Below, piece after piece: positions 20,410-31,858 of a stretch of 64,000 nt of DNA. The notes below the pieces were generated by a model. That model was not told where the DNA came from. It worked only from the letters and a program-made list of their open reading frames with translations, and searched no databases. The first letter of the stretch is position 1, and each line of letters opens with the position of its first letter. This stretch comes from Xenopus tropicalis (Eukaryota > Chordata > Amphibia > Anura > Pipidae): the NCBI RefSeq assembly GCF_000004195.4, contig NC_030677.2, forward strand, positions 46,439,142 through 46,503,141, in the 5' to 3' direction. The translations under genes were made by a program, and so were the position numbers.

Positions 20410-20720
20410 GTGATGAGCGAATTTTTTCGGCAGGCATGGATTTTAATTTCTTTTGAAAAACTGCTGCAAAAATTCTCTGCAACAAAAATTTGCAGAGCAA
20501 GATAAAAGTAGTGGTAAAAAAAGTCACGGTCACTTAAAAAATGTTGCGGTTGCGTCAACAAAAGTCATGTCTGTCAAAAAAGACGCGTGGCAGTCACATT
20601 TAGCAAATTTTTCAGCAGTTGATGAATTTTTTCCAATGTTTTTGGCAAAGCTTTGGAAAAGATTTTGCTTTTGAAAACAGATTTTTTGATGTAGTGAAAC
20701 AGCCCATGTTTGCTCATCAC
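20410..20720. mobile_element. GTGATGAGCG foldback MITE
   Basis: Left GTGATGAGCGAATTTTTTCG, right 'catgtttgctcatcac'. Interior with GGCAGGCATGGATTT, the family signature, and 'gcgtcaaca'-like motifs. Diverged; no TA flanks kept. Confidence 0.7.
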
Positions 20721-21559
20721 AACTAAGCACACTTAAGTTTGCAAGGCCCAAAATGCCCTACAGAAAACCATATAATTTTAGAAAGTACATATTTTTACAA
20801 ATTCAAGTTGAGTAAATATGTCTTTATAATCAAAACATACAAATGGCAAATTTTTGCAAACATTTTTTTAATGAAATATTTATTTTTGTGATATGTTATT
20901 TTTTAATTTATTTTATTTGTAGTTCCTTTTTATACTCCCTTTTATATATTTGGGGCAAAGGTATGAAAAACTCTTTGATTGAATACCAAAGAGATGAACC
21001 TATATTTATTCATTAGAAGGTTATGTGGACTCCCTAGTACTACTATATCCTGGGATTATGTATTATTTAGTCACAGCTGAGCAGCTTTACTATTAAATCT
21101 ATTATTTAATGTAATAATAATAATAATAATAAATAACTATTTGAAAGTTGTTGTATAAGAACCTGGCTGTTTTTAAGGTTCCCCATCAGGACTAGGACTG
21201 CCACCTGGTCAGTAGAAATGATACTTGGTGCCAATATTATTAATAGAAAACATATATAGGAAGGCCGGGATTTTTTCCAGAAAATCTGACAGCCCTAAGC
21301 AGGACAGGGACAAGATCCTAAAAATTCAGAAATTTAGATTCTTAATAAAAGTAAATGGTTATGCAAAAATGATGATACAGGATTATCTGGACCATCAAAC
21401 ACAGAAAATGAGCTTGAAGGGAGAACTACTTTGCAATGTATATAGTAAATCCAAATATGTTAGAGTCTCCTCTGTCTCTTTAGACTACAGCATTAAAGGC
21501 AGAATATGGAGAAAAAGTATGCACTATATGCAAGTATGCCTTCCTGGGGTAGCCCAGGA
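20721..21559. other. AT-rich DNA with an (AAT)n microsatellite
   Basis: TAATAATAAT run at 21113-21133. A frame at 21225-21569 (plus) is open for 114 codons without recognisable motifs. Confidence 0.45.
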
Positions 21560-21830
21560 AGGTGTATAACTGTGGTTTTGGGCAAGCATTCCTTGGATGT
21601 GTTTTTCTCAAAGTTGTAAAACATATTGGTTGATACATTAATACATTGATGATGTTAATGTTCATGTATTTTAATCTGTAATTAAAGCTGTGACCTTCTC
21701 TATCCCAAAACCTGGATATCATTATTTGTGCATTGGGGTTCCAGAAATAGATATACGCATGAGGTAAGTGAAGGGGTAAGTTGGTGGTTATCCATCCTGC
21801 GGATGCTTGATGCTGCCCTTGTCAGATGTT
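21560..21830 (+). repeat. Unclassified repeat, possibly a solo LTR part
   Basis: Shares a long collinear stretch with the minus strand of 57130-57665: TCTGTAATTAAAGCTGTGAC, then 'ttctctatcccaaa.cctggat.t..ttatttgtg', then 'gttggtggttatcc'. The ATTAAAG followed by a T-rich then GT-rich stretch resembles an LTR polyadenylation region, which is inference. Confidence 0.5.
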
Positions 21831-22637
21831 TTACGGACCAGCAAGTAGGACAGGATCTATCAAAGAATAATTCATTCCTCTAAACATATTTGCCTGTTGT
21901 GGAGAATCTGACTAATTCTGAGCAACATCTGATCAAAACAAAAAAAGTTTATTTTATATGGAACAATATTAGATTATAAACATTACAAATAAAGCTACAT
22001 TTCCCCCTGTAACCATTAAAAAAATCAGAGCATGGCCTTGTACAGTTAGAGATAAGATCATTTTAGAGCTTTTAGAGATTGTTAATTTGGCCCAAGATGC
22101 CTATGTTTATTTTCAGAAATGTTTTAACCCTTTTCAGTCCATTTCATTACATATTTAGCCCTTAGCTTTTACATATCAGTGTCAAGTTTACAAAAAGTTT
22201 ATCAAATCTCTAAAGTAATAGGAATATTATATAGAACAATGTTTTATCTGCTGCCAAATGCTGTATTAATTACGTTTCTGCACATTTTTTATTAATGCTG
22301 TGGTAAGAAGTATTGGAAGATTTAATGTGCAAACTATATTTTATAGGCCAAATACTAATGGTGCCTAGATAGTACTAAGCATACATTAAGTAATGCCAGG
22401 AGAACTTTGCCCCAAAACATTTTAATTAAATAAAAAAGAAAAATAACATTCCGAAAGGATGTTTTCTATTATTTATTGTAAAAGTTGCAACAACAGCAAT
22501 CATGATTCATTTGAGTTCATAAATAAGGATGTTTTTTACTGTATATTCATGCTCTTGATGTAAATATGCTTATGAGCTAATTCATTTTTACTCTACCTGT
22601 TTGTACCCATGTGGATCACATTTCACTGAATATTTTT
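21831..22637. other. No gene recognised
   Basis: AT-rich DNA without long frames. Confidence 0.45.
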
Positions 22638-22954
22638 TAGAATAAAATGCAACATAATCAATTTTTGGGCATTTGGCATTTTTAAAATAGAGAATTGGAT
22701 GTTGACCATATGATCCAATTAACTGAATCCAAATTTTTAATGAGTTGGCAGGCAAATCTTAATTGAGCATTGAATAATAGGTAATCTATTATTCATTGAT
22801 TATTATTTGATGATGCTGGTGCTCTTGAGGGTCAGCAGAGTAGAATTTGATATATATGGCTTATAAATGATTACAATGTATATAAATACAATAAATATGC
22901 TGTGATGTGTTCTATGTTTATTTAAATAGCTGCACATGCAAACGCCAGTGTGTA

Positions 22955-23120
22955 AGTATTTTTTTAAATTGTAAGCTTTTTTTGGGCAGGACCCTCTTTA
23001 CTCCTTGCATTGGTTATTGGTTGCTTTTGAATATTTTCTTGTATGATTAATGTATACACCCATTTATTGTACAATGCTGTGTAATATGTTGGAGTTTTAT
23101 AATTACATGTTAATAATAAG
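22955..23120 (+). mobile_element. L2-type LINE 3' tail fragment
   Basis: Reads 'aattgtaagctttttttgggcaggaccctctttactcc' and then 'gtacaatgctgtgtaatatgttggagttttataat...aataataa', the typical terminal part of this LINE group. Confidence 0.6.
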
Positions 23121-23365
23121 GGAAGATATGAAAGAGGCAGGTACCCGGAGCTAAAGGTTTTACTGCACCTTCAAGCACTTCTTCAGTTCTAATAAATGGT
23201 GAAATATTCTAAAGCTAACAAAGCAAGTGCTGAATATCATGACTTTTAAGAATAGAAATGAACATATTCTGCTATCTACTTTCTAGTCCCCCTGGCAACC
23301 AAATAACATTTTAAAATTAGGATGGGGTGGGAAAGAGCAGAAAGGCAATGATAAGTCTGAAATAT

Positions 23366-23513
23366 TGATGAGCGAATTTTTCCAGCAGGCATGGATTTGC
23401 AGCGAATTTCAGCATTTTGCCATAATTCGAGCAAATCTTTTTCCGTTTCACAAATTTCTCTGTTGCTTCAAAATTTTTTGGGCAAAGCACAATGGGACAT
23501 ATTTGCTCATCAC
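23366..23513. mobile_element. GTGATGAGCG foldback MITE, short
   Basis: Left TGATGAGCGAATTTTTCC followed by GCAGGCATGGATTTGCAGCG; right 'gggacatatttgctcatcac'. About 150 bp, internally deleted relative to family members. Confidence 0.75.
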
Positions 23514-24197
23514 TACTTAGAACGTAAAAAGAAATTAGTTGCAAACTGTCTCAGAATTTTGTGTACTTAATTCAAGGTAAAACAACCTTGTTAATAGCAA
23601 TATTTTTTTTAATAAAATGCAACATGCTCAATTTTTTTGCATTTGGAATTTGTAAAATAGAGAATTAGATGTTGAACATATATTACAATTACTTGCATGT
23701 AATCCAGAAGGGTATGAAATGCACAAGGCTTAATCCTGTGAGGTTTGTATGTTTTTTAACATGGATATTTTTATAAAATATTTTTTCTTAATTTGTTGTA
23801 ATGAGTTTGGGATACTTTATTGATATGGACTCTAGTTATGCCCTTTACTCTGGGGGCAGTATCCCATTAACTCTGGTCCTTTTTTGACTGGCCAGTTTTG
23901 ACCTCTACTATCAGTAATTTGTGAACTCTTACTTGAGCACTAAACAATAAGTAATCTGGATACTTCAAACTGAGTCTCAGTACTTATGGGTCAGCACAGT
24001 ATAATTTCTGATCTATATAGAACTACAGTGCAACACAGAAATTAAAAATAAATCAGTTGCAAACTGTCTCAGTTGTGTAGTGGAGTTAATTTAAAGGTAA
24101 ACTGCCTTGTTAATATTAGCTGATATAGGTTGATTTTGTTTTAATAAATCTTTGAAGCTTCAGAAAAGCTCTCGCATATTTTTCTTCACCTTCAGAG

Positions 24198-26715
24198 CTG
24201 CAAATATAAAGACAGACAGCAAGGCACAGAGAGGTGCAGAGATAGAAAGTTATTGAAATCCCAGGAAGTACAAACACTGTGCATCATTATACCCAAACCA
24301 TATGAAATACATTATTTTGTTTTCTCACTCTTGAAAAATAGCCCAAGGCTACGCTCCTTGTTTATAAAAATAAGCCAAGAGTGACATGTAATAAAATATA
24401 ACAGAAGTAGATGGAGGATTAAAATGCTGAATGGAGATTAAAATAGTAGCTCATTTTATATAAGATTGTGGTATATATACATCTGTATAAATTACTATGC
24501 TAACAAATGCCACCCTCAAAAACTAAAAAAAAACTAAATCTAAATTTACACAATGGCTCTATTTCAATGATAAAAATTAATGTACCCACCTCAGAATGGG
24601 ATATAGGTAAGTACACACAAATTAAATAATCACAGCTTTACCTTTGTCTGTACTGAGAACAAGAGCAGTAGTACATACAAAATGCAGGATCCTGTCTAAA
24701 AAGTGGATATGGCAAAATAATTTGGTAATTTATTTGCTTTAGACTAAGGTATACAGAACAGATATACTATTTTGCACACGATTGTGATAGAACGTCTTGT
24801 GATAGAGACTTATGACAAGGATGACATGGCTGTGTGAAGTCCTAATTAAAAAATGGATCATGAAACATTACAAAAACTTCTCAACTTGAAAGCAGTAGAA
24901 GACTACATTCCCCAGTTTCCATTACACCACTGGTTAAGGTGTGGGAAGGCACCAGTTTCAGTCTTTCAGTTGAGGCATCCATACTATGTTCACAGCTAGG
25001 CAATGCTGGTCCTCTCACATTCTTTTTTAATAGTCATAAGTATATATATTTTTAATCCAACCCATAATGTAAACCTCTTTTTTTTTTTACTTTATTATGT
25101 TATTGATCTTTTCCTATATATACAATTCCACCTGAAAAGTGTTATCCCATGACCATGACAAATTTGCAATATTTGCTGTGGGATGGTTATGGAATGGTAT
25201 ACGGATTACTGAAAGAAGAACTCCTCAATCATAAATCTTGTCATAAAAATAATTATTAATGGTTAACGTAAATGTTCATTATCACAGAAAGAATGCATTA
25301 TATTTACATATATCAGTAATATGTGTAAAAAAAAAAACCTTTTGAAAAGACAAAGGCCAGCAAGAAGAGAGACTATCATGGTAGACCAGTATAAGCTCTT
25401 GGTAGAACTAAAATACAATGGTCAGTTTAGAGCAATGCTGAATACCTACTTCTTTCCTACAAATGAAAGTATTATTGAATAGTACCTTGAAAATGAAAGA
25501 GTTTAGTGGACTAAACAGTTTTTAGTCAAGTCAGTTTACAATGTAAATGAGGTAGAGCATGCATGCTAAAGTCAAATTGCCCTTCCTTGCTTGCAGCCTT
25601 TTTCAAATGAATTGGAAAAATTAGGAAATTAACTACCATTTGATCCTTATGGCTTTCAAAATACCCCAAGTGCCATAGGCTTTAGTCTTTTAATATATGT
25701 TTGTAATACACTTCACCGACTTGTTCATTTATCTCATCCATACTAAGTAGGATATTTATCAACATTCGTATTTGTGTCATTTTTTGCATTTTTTTTCTAC
25801 TTTTCTACTTTTTCGTGAATGTTGCCTCGGACATCTCCTATTGACTTCCACATTACCGTGCAAGCTTTCAGATGTTGTATTATTTTTTTTTTTTTTGGTT
25901 AATGAATATTGAACTTTTGTGTTTTTTAATCCATTATTCAAATAGATATGAATAATGATTTTTAGTGCAAAAAATAATCAAATCACGTAAAAACAAACCC
26001 TAAAATTTAATATTAACCCCCAAAATGTACATGTTTTTGAGAACGACCTGCTTGTTTTCAATGTATTATTTTTTATTATTCTGGCTGTACTTGACCACTA
26101 ATATATAAACCACTCATATATAAAAAAAAATACAAAAAAATTGACACATTAAAGTTAAAATAACATATAAATACAAATAAAAAAGTTTACTGTGTTTTGG
26201 TAAGTATTTCATACCGATATGCTTATTGCAGTGCCACTCTGTTTATTAAAATTAAATAACAAAGTCAACTTCCCACTGACTTCATATTTTACAAATGATT
26301 AATTTCTTGTAATTTGTTTAATTAGAATACAATGGTCTATTAAACCCCTTGAGAGAAAAATAAATCAATGAGTAGAATGGGCATCCCCACAGCTTTTTCG
26401 GATTGCTTGATGAAGCATTTGATTAAGTGTCAACTTTACCGTTTTTTTTTTTACATTACAGAGTTATGTACTTGGGCTTTTTTTCCACACTCTGCATGTA
26501 CTTTAAGTAATAGAAATTCATTTACAGGAATGATGACCCTTTTATACCTTCCCTGTGTTTCTATATTGGAACAAATTTAAAAGAAAAATGACTTTTACCG
26601 CATTGAAGAATGCAAAGTACAAAACAAATTATGGTCAAGTGAATGAACTTTTCTGATGTGTAAATTGAATCATTCCTACACACTGGGGTTTTATAATTAA
26701 AAAGCACTTTTCACC
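24198..26715. other. AT-rich DNA; MITE fragment at about 25747-25900
   Basis: At 25747 'gatatttatcaacattcgtatt' and 'cggacatctcctattgacttccacat' resemble the end and interior of the TTTATCAA-type MITEs; only one end is visible. The remainder has no recognisable gene. Confidence 0.4.
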
Positions 26716-27111
26716 ATGGGGAATTTTTTTCTGAATTTCGTATTAAAAGAAGAAACAAACCATCAATCAGGAGGAGGTATGGATTCACAAAGAGCTCAAC
26801 CCATTAAACTTGACGGGAGAAGGCAAATTGGGAATGATTTGCTTCGGATAACTATAAATGCTTACAGGCTCAATACTGAGCAAATGTTAATGAATGCAAT
26901 GCTTATTAGAAATACTTATTTTCCAAATTTACCAAATAAGAAAATAAAAGAGATAACTAATTTTTTTTATCTCTTTAATATGCAGTTACAAAATACCCAG
27001 CATTGTTGTTTGATGTATCCCATTGCCAACAATGGAAATAAATATGCAATCCTGACACTAGAGGTAGGGGGACAAAATGTATTACTATTTACCTGGTTAT
27101 TCTGCATATAA

Positions 27112-29369
27112 ATTATAGGTTGTGCATGTTGTGTTTGAGCTGCATGCAATATTTAGTTATGCATTGTATCAGCGCACCCTTTTTTTAATTTTTTTATCCT
27201 ATTTTAGGTGATTTCATTCCAAAATTCAGGAATTTGAGTTGCCAGTTGCAGGAAAACTTTGTCAGACTATCAGTGGCTTTTCATGCATAAGTAACTACAC
27301 TGGGCCTGACAGCAAATTCAATTTAGGGCACCTAAACATCAGCAAGTTGACCTATTCTTTCAAGATACATTGAAAATGTTCATTAATTGGGGCCTTTTTG
27401 GACCCCTACACTGCTAGACCCCCAGGAACTCAAGGGTCTACTTTCTCTGTAGTTATGCCCTTGTTTGGTACAAAGAAGTTAATAGCTAGAAAGATTCATA
27501 AATAAAGATATTTTTTTTTTCTCTGATAATTTGTTAAAACTACGCTAGCATGCTGTGGGTTTTTAGCACATTTTTCTAGGTAGTTTCAAAGCAACATACA
27601 TCATTTATTAAATATCTATATAGTATCTTTTTGTAAAAATAGGTATCTTAATGCAAGCAAGTCAATAAATATTGGGGCTATTTACATGGCACGAGGATGA
27701 CCTGCCAAGTTCAGAAAAATATGGGACCATTTTCAAAACATTTTTTGGGGGGGCTATACCAGTTTTTGCAGGATGAATGAAAACTTCTGCTCTGAACCCG
27801 ATATAAGGTATATTTCTATACAAAATGTAAAGGTGCATTTTATCTAAACATACTGTATGCTCACATAACTGATTTTTCTTAATTACAATGTAAATGTTCT
27901 GTGACACATGATCAGTTTTTCTTAGGTAATATCATAATTACAATATTTACCACTTAGTTTATCCATTCCTTTTGTGGATCTAATAGTTAAACCTAAAAAA
28001 ATAAAATTTTATTCTGTATCCAGTTCAAACATTAAAACTAAAATTAGCATTCCTAGACAGCATATTTTTCAGGACAAGTTTTACTTTATTATGGCACAAT
28101 ATGCAGTAAAAGCAGAAATGCATGTGCCTAAAGCATACAATGTTGGGTGTGTACAAAAGCATGTATGAAGAATGCCTCCTGTCAAGGATAATAGCCCTGT
28201 TGGGATTTTAACAAGGTTCAGGAGATGTCAAGAAAATCAGTTGGCATATGTTTATGCTAGAGAACCTAGCTATAGACAGGTACAGGGATTGTTTGTTGGA
28301 GGCAGGTCTCACATTCTACAAACTAGTCATAAACCTAGTGGTCTTGTAGCACTCAGCAAGGTAGTTCCTGCATTAGAAACAGTTTGGCTGTGAGTGACAG
28401 GATACATAACTGAATCTTTTCAGTATGAATTGTATATTCTATTTTCTATTCTGATCTGAAGCAGATGTGAAGTGTATCCAATCCAATAGCTTGAGTTTTT
28501 GCACTCTTGATGTAGTTACTATTACTATCCAAACACATATTTATTTCTTGCAATGTGATATGACCAGAAACTTCCAGAACAGTTATTAAAGAATGGGTTT
28601 TCTTTGAAATAAGGCAGCTGTTCAAACCTGCATGTTTGCAGGTCTGCATGTTGCTTTACTGTGATTAAAATCAAGTAAACCTGTTTGAATACAGCAAATC
28701 CTAGTGGAGAAGACCCTTTGTGATCCAAAGGTTGATTATGAATGAGCTAATTAAGCTCATTTTGAGTTTTAAGGAATTTCTTGCTAGCCAACAGCAAGAT
28801 ACATTGTATGATTTTATTCACGCTGAAAATTTAGCCTTAGAATGAAACACATTTTAGGTGGCAAAGCCCTCAAAGTACACTTCTCATAAAGACATGAAAG
28901 CTTTGCTCCATTAAAATAGAATCTCTTGGTTGATATAAGATAATTTTACCATTCTGATAACAATTAAGCCACCAGAAGTCATAGTTTCAAAAAAGTTCCA
29001 GATTAGTATAAGTATGTGTTGGTATATGAATGGTACAAGGTCCTATTATAGTTATCTATTTGGAAGGAAAGCCTTTTTCATCTTCCAGGTCCCATTATAG
29101 TAATCCATTTGAAAATCTTTTTCATCTTCCACCTAATAAAGGGGGGCATTTTAGGATGTAATAGTACTTAGTTCCATTCTTGATGTAAGGATCTACTGTA
29201 TTTCAGCTGAATCTGGAGCCTGTGCATTTAAAAGCAATGTATCCCTTATACAAAAATGGCATCCCCTCAAATGACTGTAGCCATGACTTAAGAAGTAAGA
29301 ATTGAGTATAGGAATGCATTCTGTTTGCCATACCTGAACACTGCTCATAGGCAGTGCACAATGTAGAGT
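27112..29369. other. AT-rich DNA, no gene supported
   Basis: A minus-strand frame at 28446-28649 and a plus frame at 28172-28393 are open but lack paired splice signals or recognisable motifs. Confidence 0.45.
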
Positions 29370-29810
29370 CATACAGTGTGTCAGATACCAGCGGGTTACC
29401 CATAAAAAGCTTATAGGTTGTGGTGTTCAGGTAGGACTTGCAGGTATGGATGTGAGTTGGCTGGTCAGCAGATCAGTGGGTTGGGTTCGAAGGTCTCAAT
29501 ATAAGCTTTTCTCCTGCTTGCCCTCTGATGACATTGCTCTAAAGTTGTGTTGATGTCATTTCTGAGTTTTGGTGATGTTGCTACTGCTTTAATGATGCCC
29601 ATCAGGTAACAGGCTGGGTTGCGGATAGGACAGGTGTAAGACAGATTGGGCACTGGGTAAAAATTTGTGAGTGAGGGATATGGGTTGGGTCTGGGTTTAG
29701 ACCTAAATAGGACTCTAACACAAAGGAAAGCTTCACCACTTCTACTCTGAACAATAGATGTGCAGCAAAACTCTTTGGTTTTTCTGAGCTTAACATTTCA
29801 ACTGCACAGC
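29370..29810. mobile_element. Diverged GTGATGTGCGGG-type MITE, probable
   Basis: Contains 'gataccagcgggttaccca', 'gtgggttgggttcgaagg' and 'gggttgggtctgggttt', matching in style the GGGTTCGGGTTG and ACCCGCGGG parts of the better copy at 41678-41917. Ends are not recognisable. Confidence 0.4.
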
Positions 29811-31490
29811 CATAAGGTAATTTATGTTCATAAAGTCTATTAGTTTAGAAGCATCAGTAGCACTTTAACATTTTGCAAGGAAGCATTAAAAATGCAATTA
29901 TTAACTAATTTTAGGGTATTGTTAGAGTAATCCTGACAGCTGGTGCCATTGTCTGTGCTTTAGCATACAAATAAAAGATATATTAATAAAAGTATCAAGG
30001 TTAAACTTGAGATGAATATATGAATTATTAGGAGACAATAATAGGGTTTTTGTTTCCGCTGTATTATTATAAAAAAAAAAGATGAAAAAATATAAAAATG
30101 AATAGGCACAAAATACAGATAACTCATTATAAATTATAGCTTTGTAAAAAAAAGGCTGTTTTTAATTATCTCAGTACGTGATGCATCTCCTATTGTTGCT
30201 GGTTTATACTATGCATAATCCACAGAAGTACCATCTGACAAATAGCCTTCACTTTATCAGTAAGTACAGTTCTGGGAGTCTTATTTACAACAGACATTAT
30301 TGGTTCCAGGCAGTTTCTGAATAACTTACCATTTTTTTCATTATTCTTAAATGGATATATTTCCAATACGAATGCTTAGAAGAAAATTATTTGCATATGG
30401 GTTTGCAGGCTAAATAAATACCTTCATCTCAATACAATAAATATATGCAAGAGCAGGTCTAAAAGTTGGCAGACCACTGTAATTGCTTTGACACTCCTTG
30501 ATATTTAAACAACAGAAAAACTTGGTAGTGTATTGATTCTTATTTTAATTCAAACGATTGAAATACTATTAACTGTTATGCACTTTGCAGTTGTGTTTGT
30601 TTTTGGTATTCTTCCAGATGCAAACTACAAAGCACAATTAAATGGTTTGGGGAAATCAATGCATTTATACTGCACAAAAGTTTGATTGCTTAGCATGTGT
30701 TTACATTGGATACCATTTGCATTGCAGGCTGTTTTCTTAGGTATTAATATTCACTGATTAAATAAAGTAACCTTTCCACAGTATAAATAAAAGATGAATC
30801 TTATCCAAAAACTAGTAGACTATAATAGGTTTATTAGCCAAGTAGGGTAGTCCATCAGCTAAGACATTACTTATAAAGTAAGTTGGTCTCAACCAGTCTA
30901 ACAATAGAATATATAACATACACTGTATGATTTGCAAGTGTTTAATGCTTTCTTTGCCCCCTCCCACAAGGGACTACAGAAAAGAAGATCTCACCATCAG
31001 AAGATGGATTTCTTTGCTATGACGGGTCTGGAATGGACATTATAGAATTTGATTTTAAAACTATAGATTGAGTAAATAACATCTCCAAAGAAAGTAGAAT
31101 GGAACAGAATAGAACACACGTAGAATAGTTCATTTAGCAGATAAATATAACTTGGAGGCCCATTGTATAATATGGTCGTTGTTTGAAATAATGTCACCAA
31201 AGAACATAGTTTGCAGTGTAGAAACATTGTGCAAGTTTTAGGCAAGCTTGGAGATCAAGCAGTATATTCAGGGGTCCTAAAATTATAGAACATTTCTAGC
31301 TCAGTGTTTCTAAAAATGTTGAGCTCCGTTCCCCAAAGGGAGCTTAAAGCAATGGCTTAGTGGCCCAAAGAAAAGGCCAGTTAGGGTAAAGACTATTTGG
31401 TTTCATATTTAGTCCTAGAACCTAATCCTAAAAGTTAGTTAGGATAATAACTGAGATGACCCCTTGCTGTCCTAGAAATTTGTGGAACTA
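29811..31490. other. AT-rich DNA with a weak exon candidate
   Basis: 30971-31071 (plus) follows a strong pyrimidine tract and is open to a TGA (see findings). Otherwise nothing recognised. Confidence 0.4.
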
Positions 31491-31858
31491 TGGGCACATT
31501 ATCAAAGTACGATTGTTTCCGAAGACAAAAAATTTGTATTTTTTCCAAGTTTTCATAATGTACATATTTTTGCGACTTTTTCGTTAATTTGCACAACTTT
31601 TTCGTACTTTGCGACACTTTGTGCGACAAAATCGGATTGGGCCAGGTTGGAGCTGCAGAGTGCCATTGGGTACTATGAGATCCAGAAGGATCAAAGTCAG
31701 AAATTTCATGACTTTCGGATCACCAATACAATATTATCGTGACTATTACGATTTTTTTGCAAGCATATTCGTGACATTTTGATAATCAGAAATTATCGTA
31801 TCTAATCCGAATTTTACCCTTTTCGGGATTCCAACTCGTACTTTGATGAATCTGCCCC
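31491..31858. mobile_element. TTTATCAAAGTACG-type foldback MITE
   Basis: Left GGGCACATTATCAAAGTACG and right CTCGTACTTTGATGAATCTG then CCCC are inverted partners. The interior holds one copy of the GTTGGAGCTGCAGAGTGCCA sequence that is tandemly amplified at 36.9-37.7 kb. The target duplication is not clear (CTA/TAA). Confidence 0.75.

Larger units (their letters stand above)
22638..24130. repeat. Old local tandem duplication, first copy interrupted
   Basis: Three pairs are collinear. 22638-22730 resembles 23610-23700 (AATAAAATGCAACAT, then 'tagagaatt.gatgttga.catat'). 22770-22860 resembles 23938-24020 ('gggtcagca.agtagaattt' type). 23528-23590 resembles 24045-24115 ('agttgcaaactgtctcag' and 'ccttgttaat'). 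The simplest reading is a unit of about 500 bp duplicated in tandem; the first copy was later split by an L2 tail (22955-23120) and a foldback MITE (23366-23513). Confidence 0.6.

Noticed and set aside
24640..24680. Strong acceptor followed 11 nt later by a donor on the minus strand
   Set aside because: An 11-nt exon is too short to support without transcript evidence.
29203..29403. Minus-strand frame ending at a good donor (TTCAG/GTATGG), reading NPLVSDTLYDSTLCTAYEQ
   Set aside because: The upstream part falls in sequence resembling a diverged GTGATGTGCGGG-type MITE ('cagcgggttaccca') and no convincing acceptor is present, so an exon is not supported.
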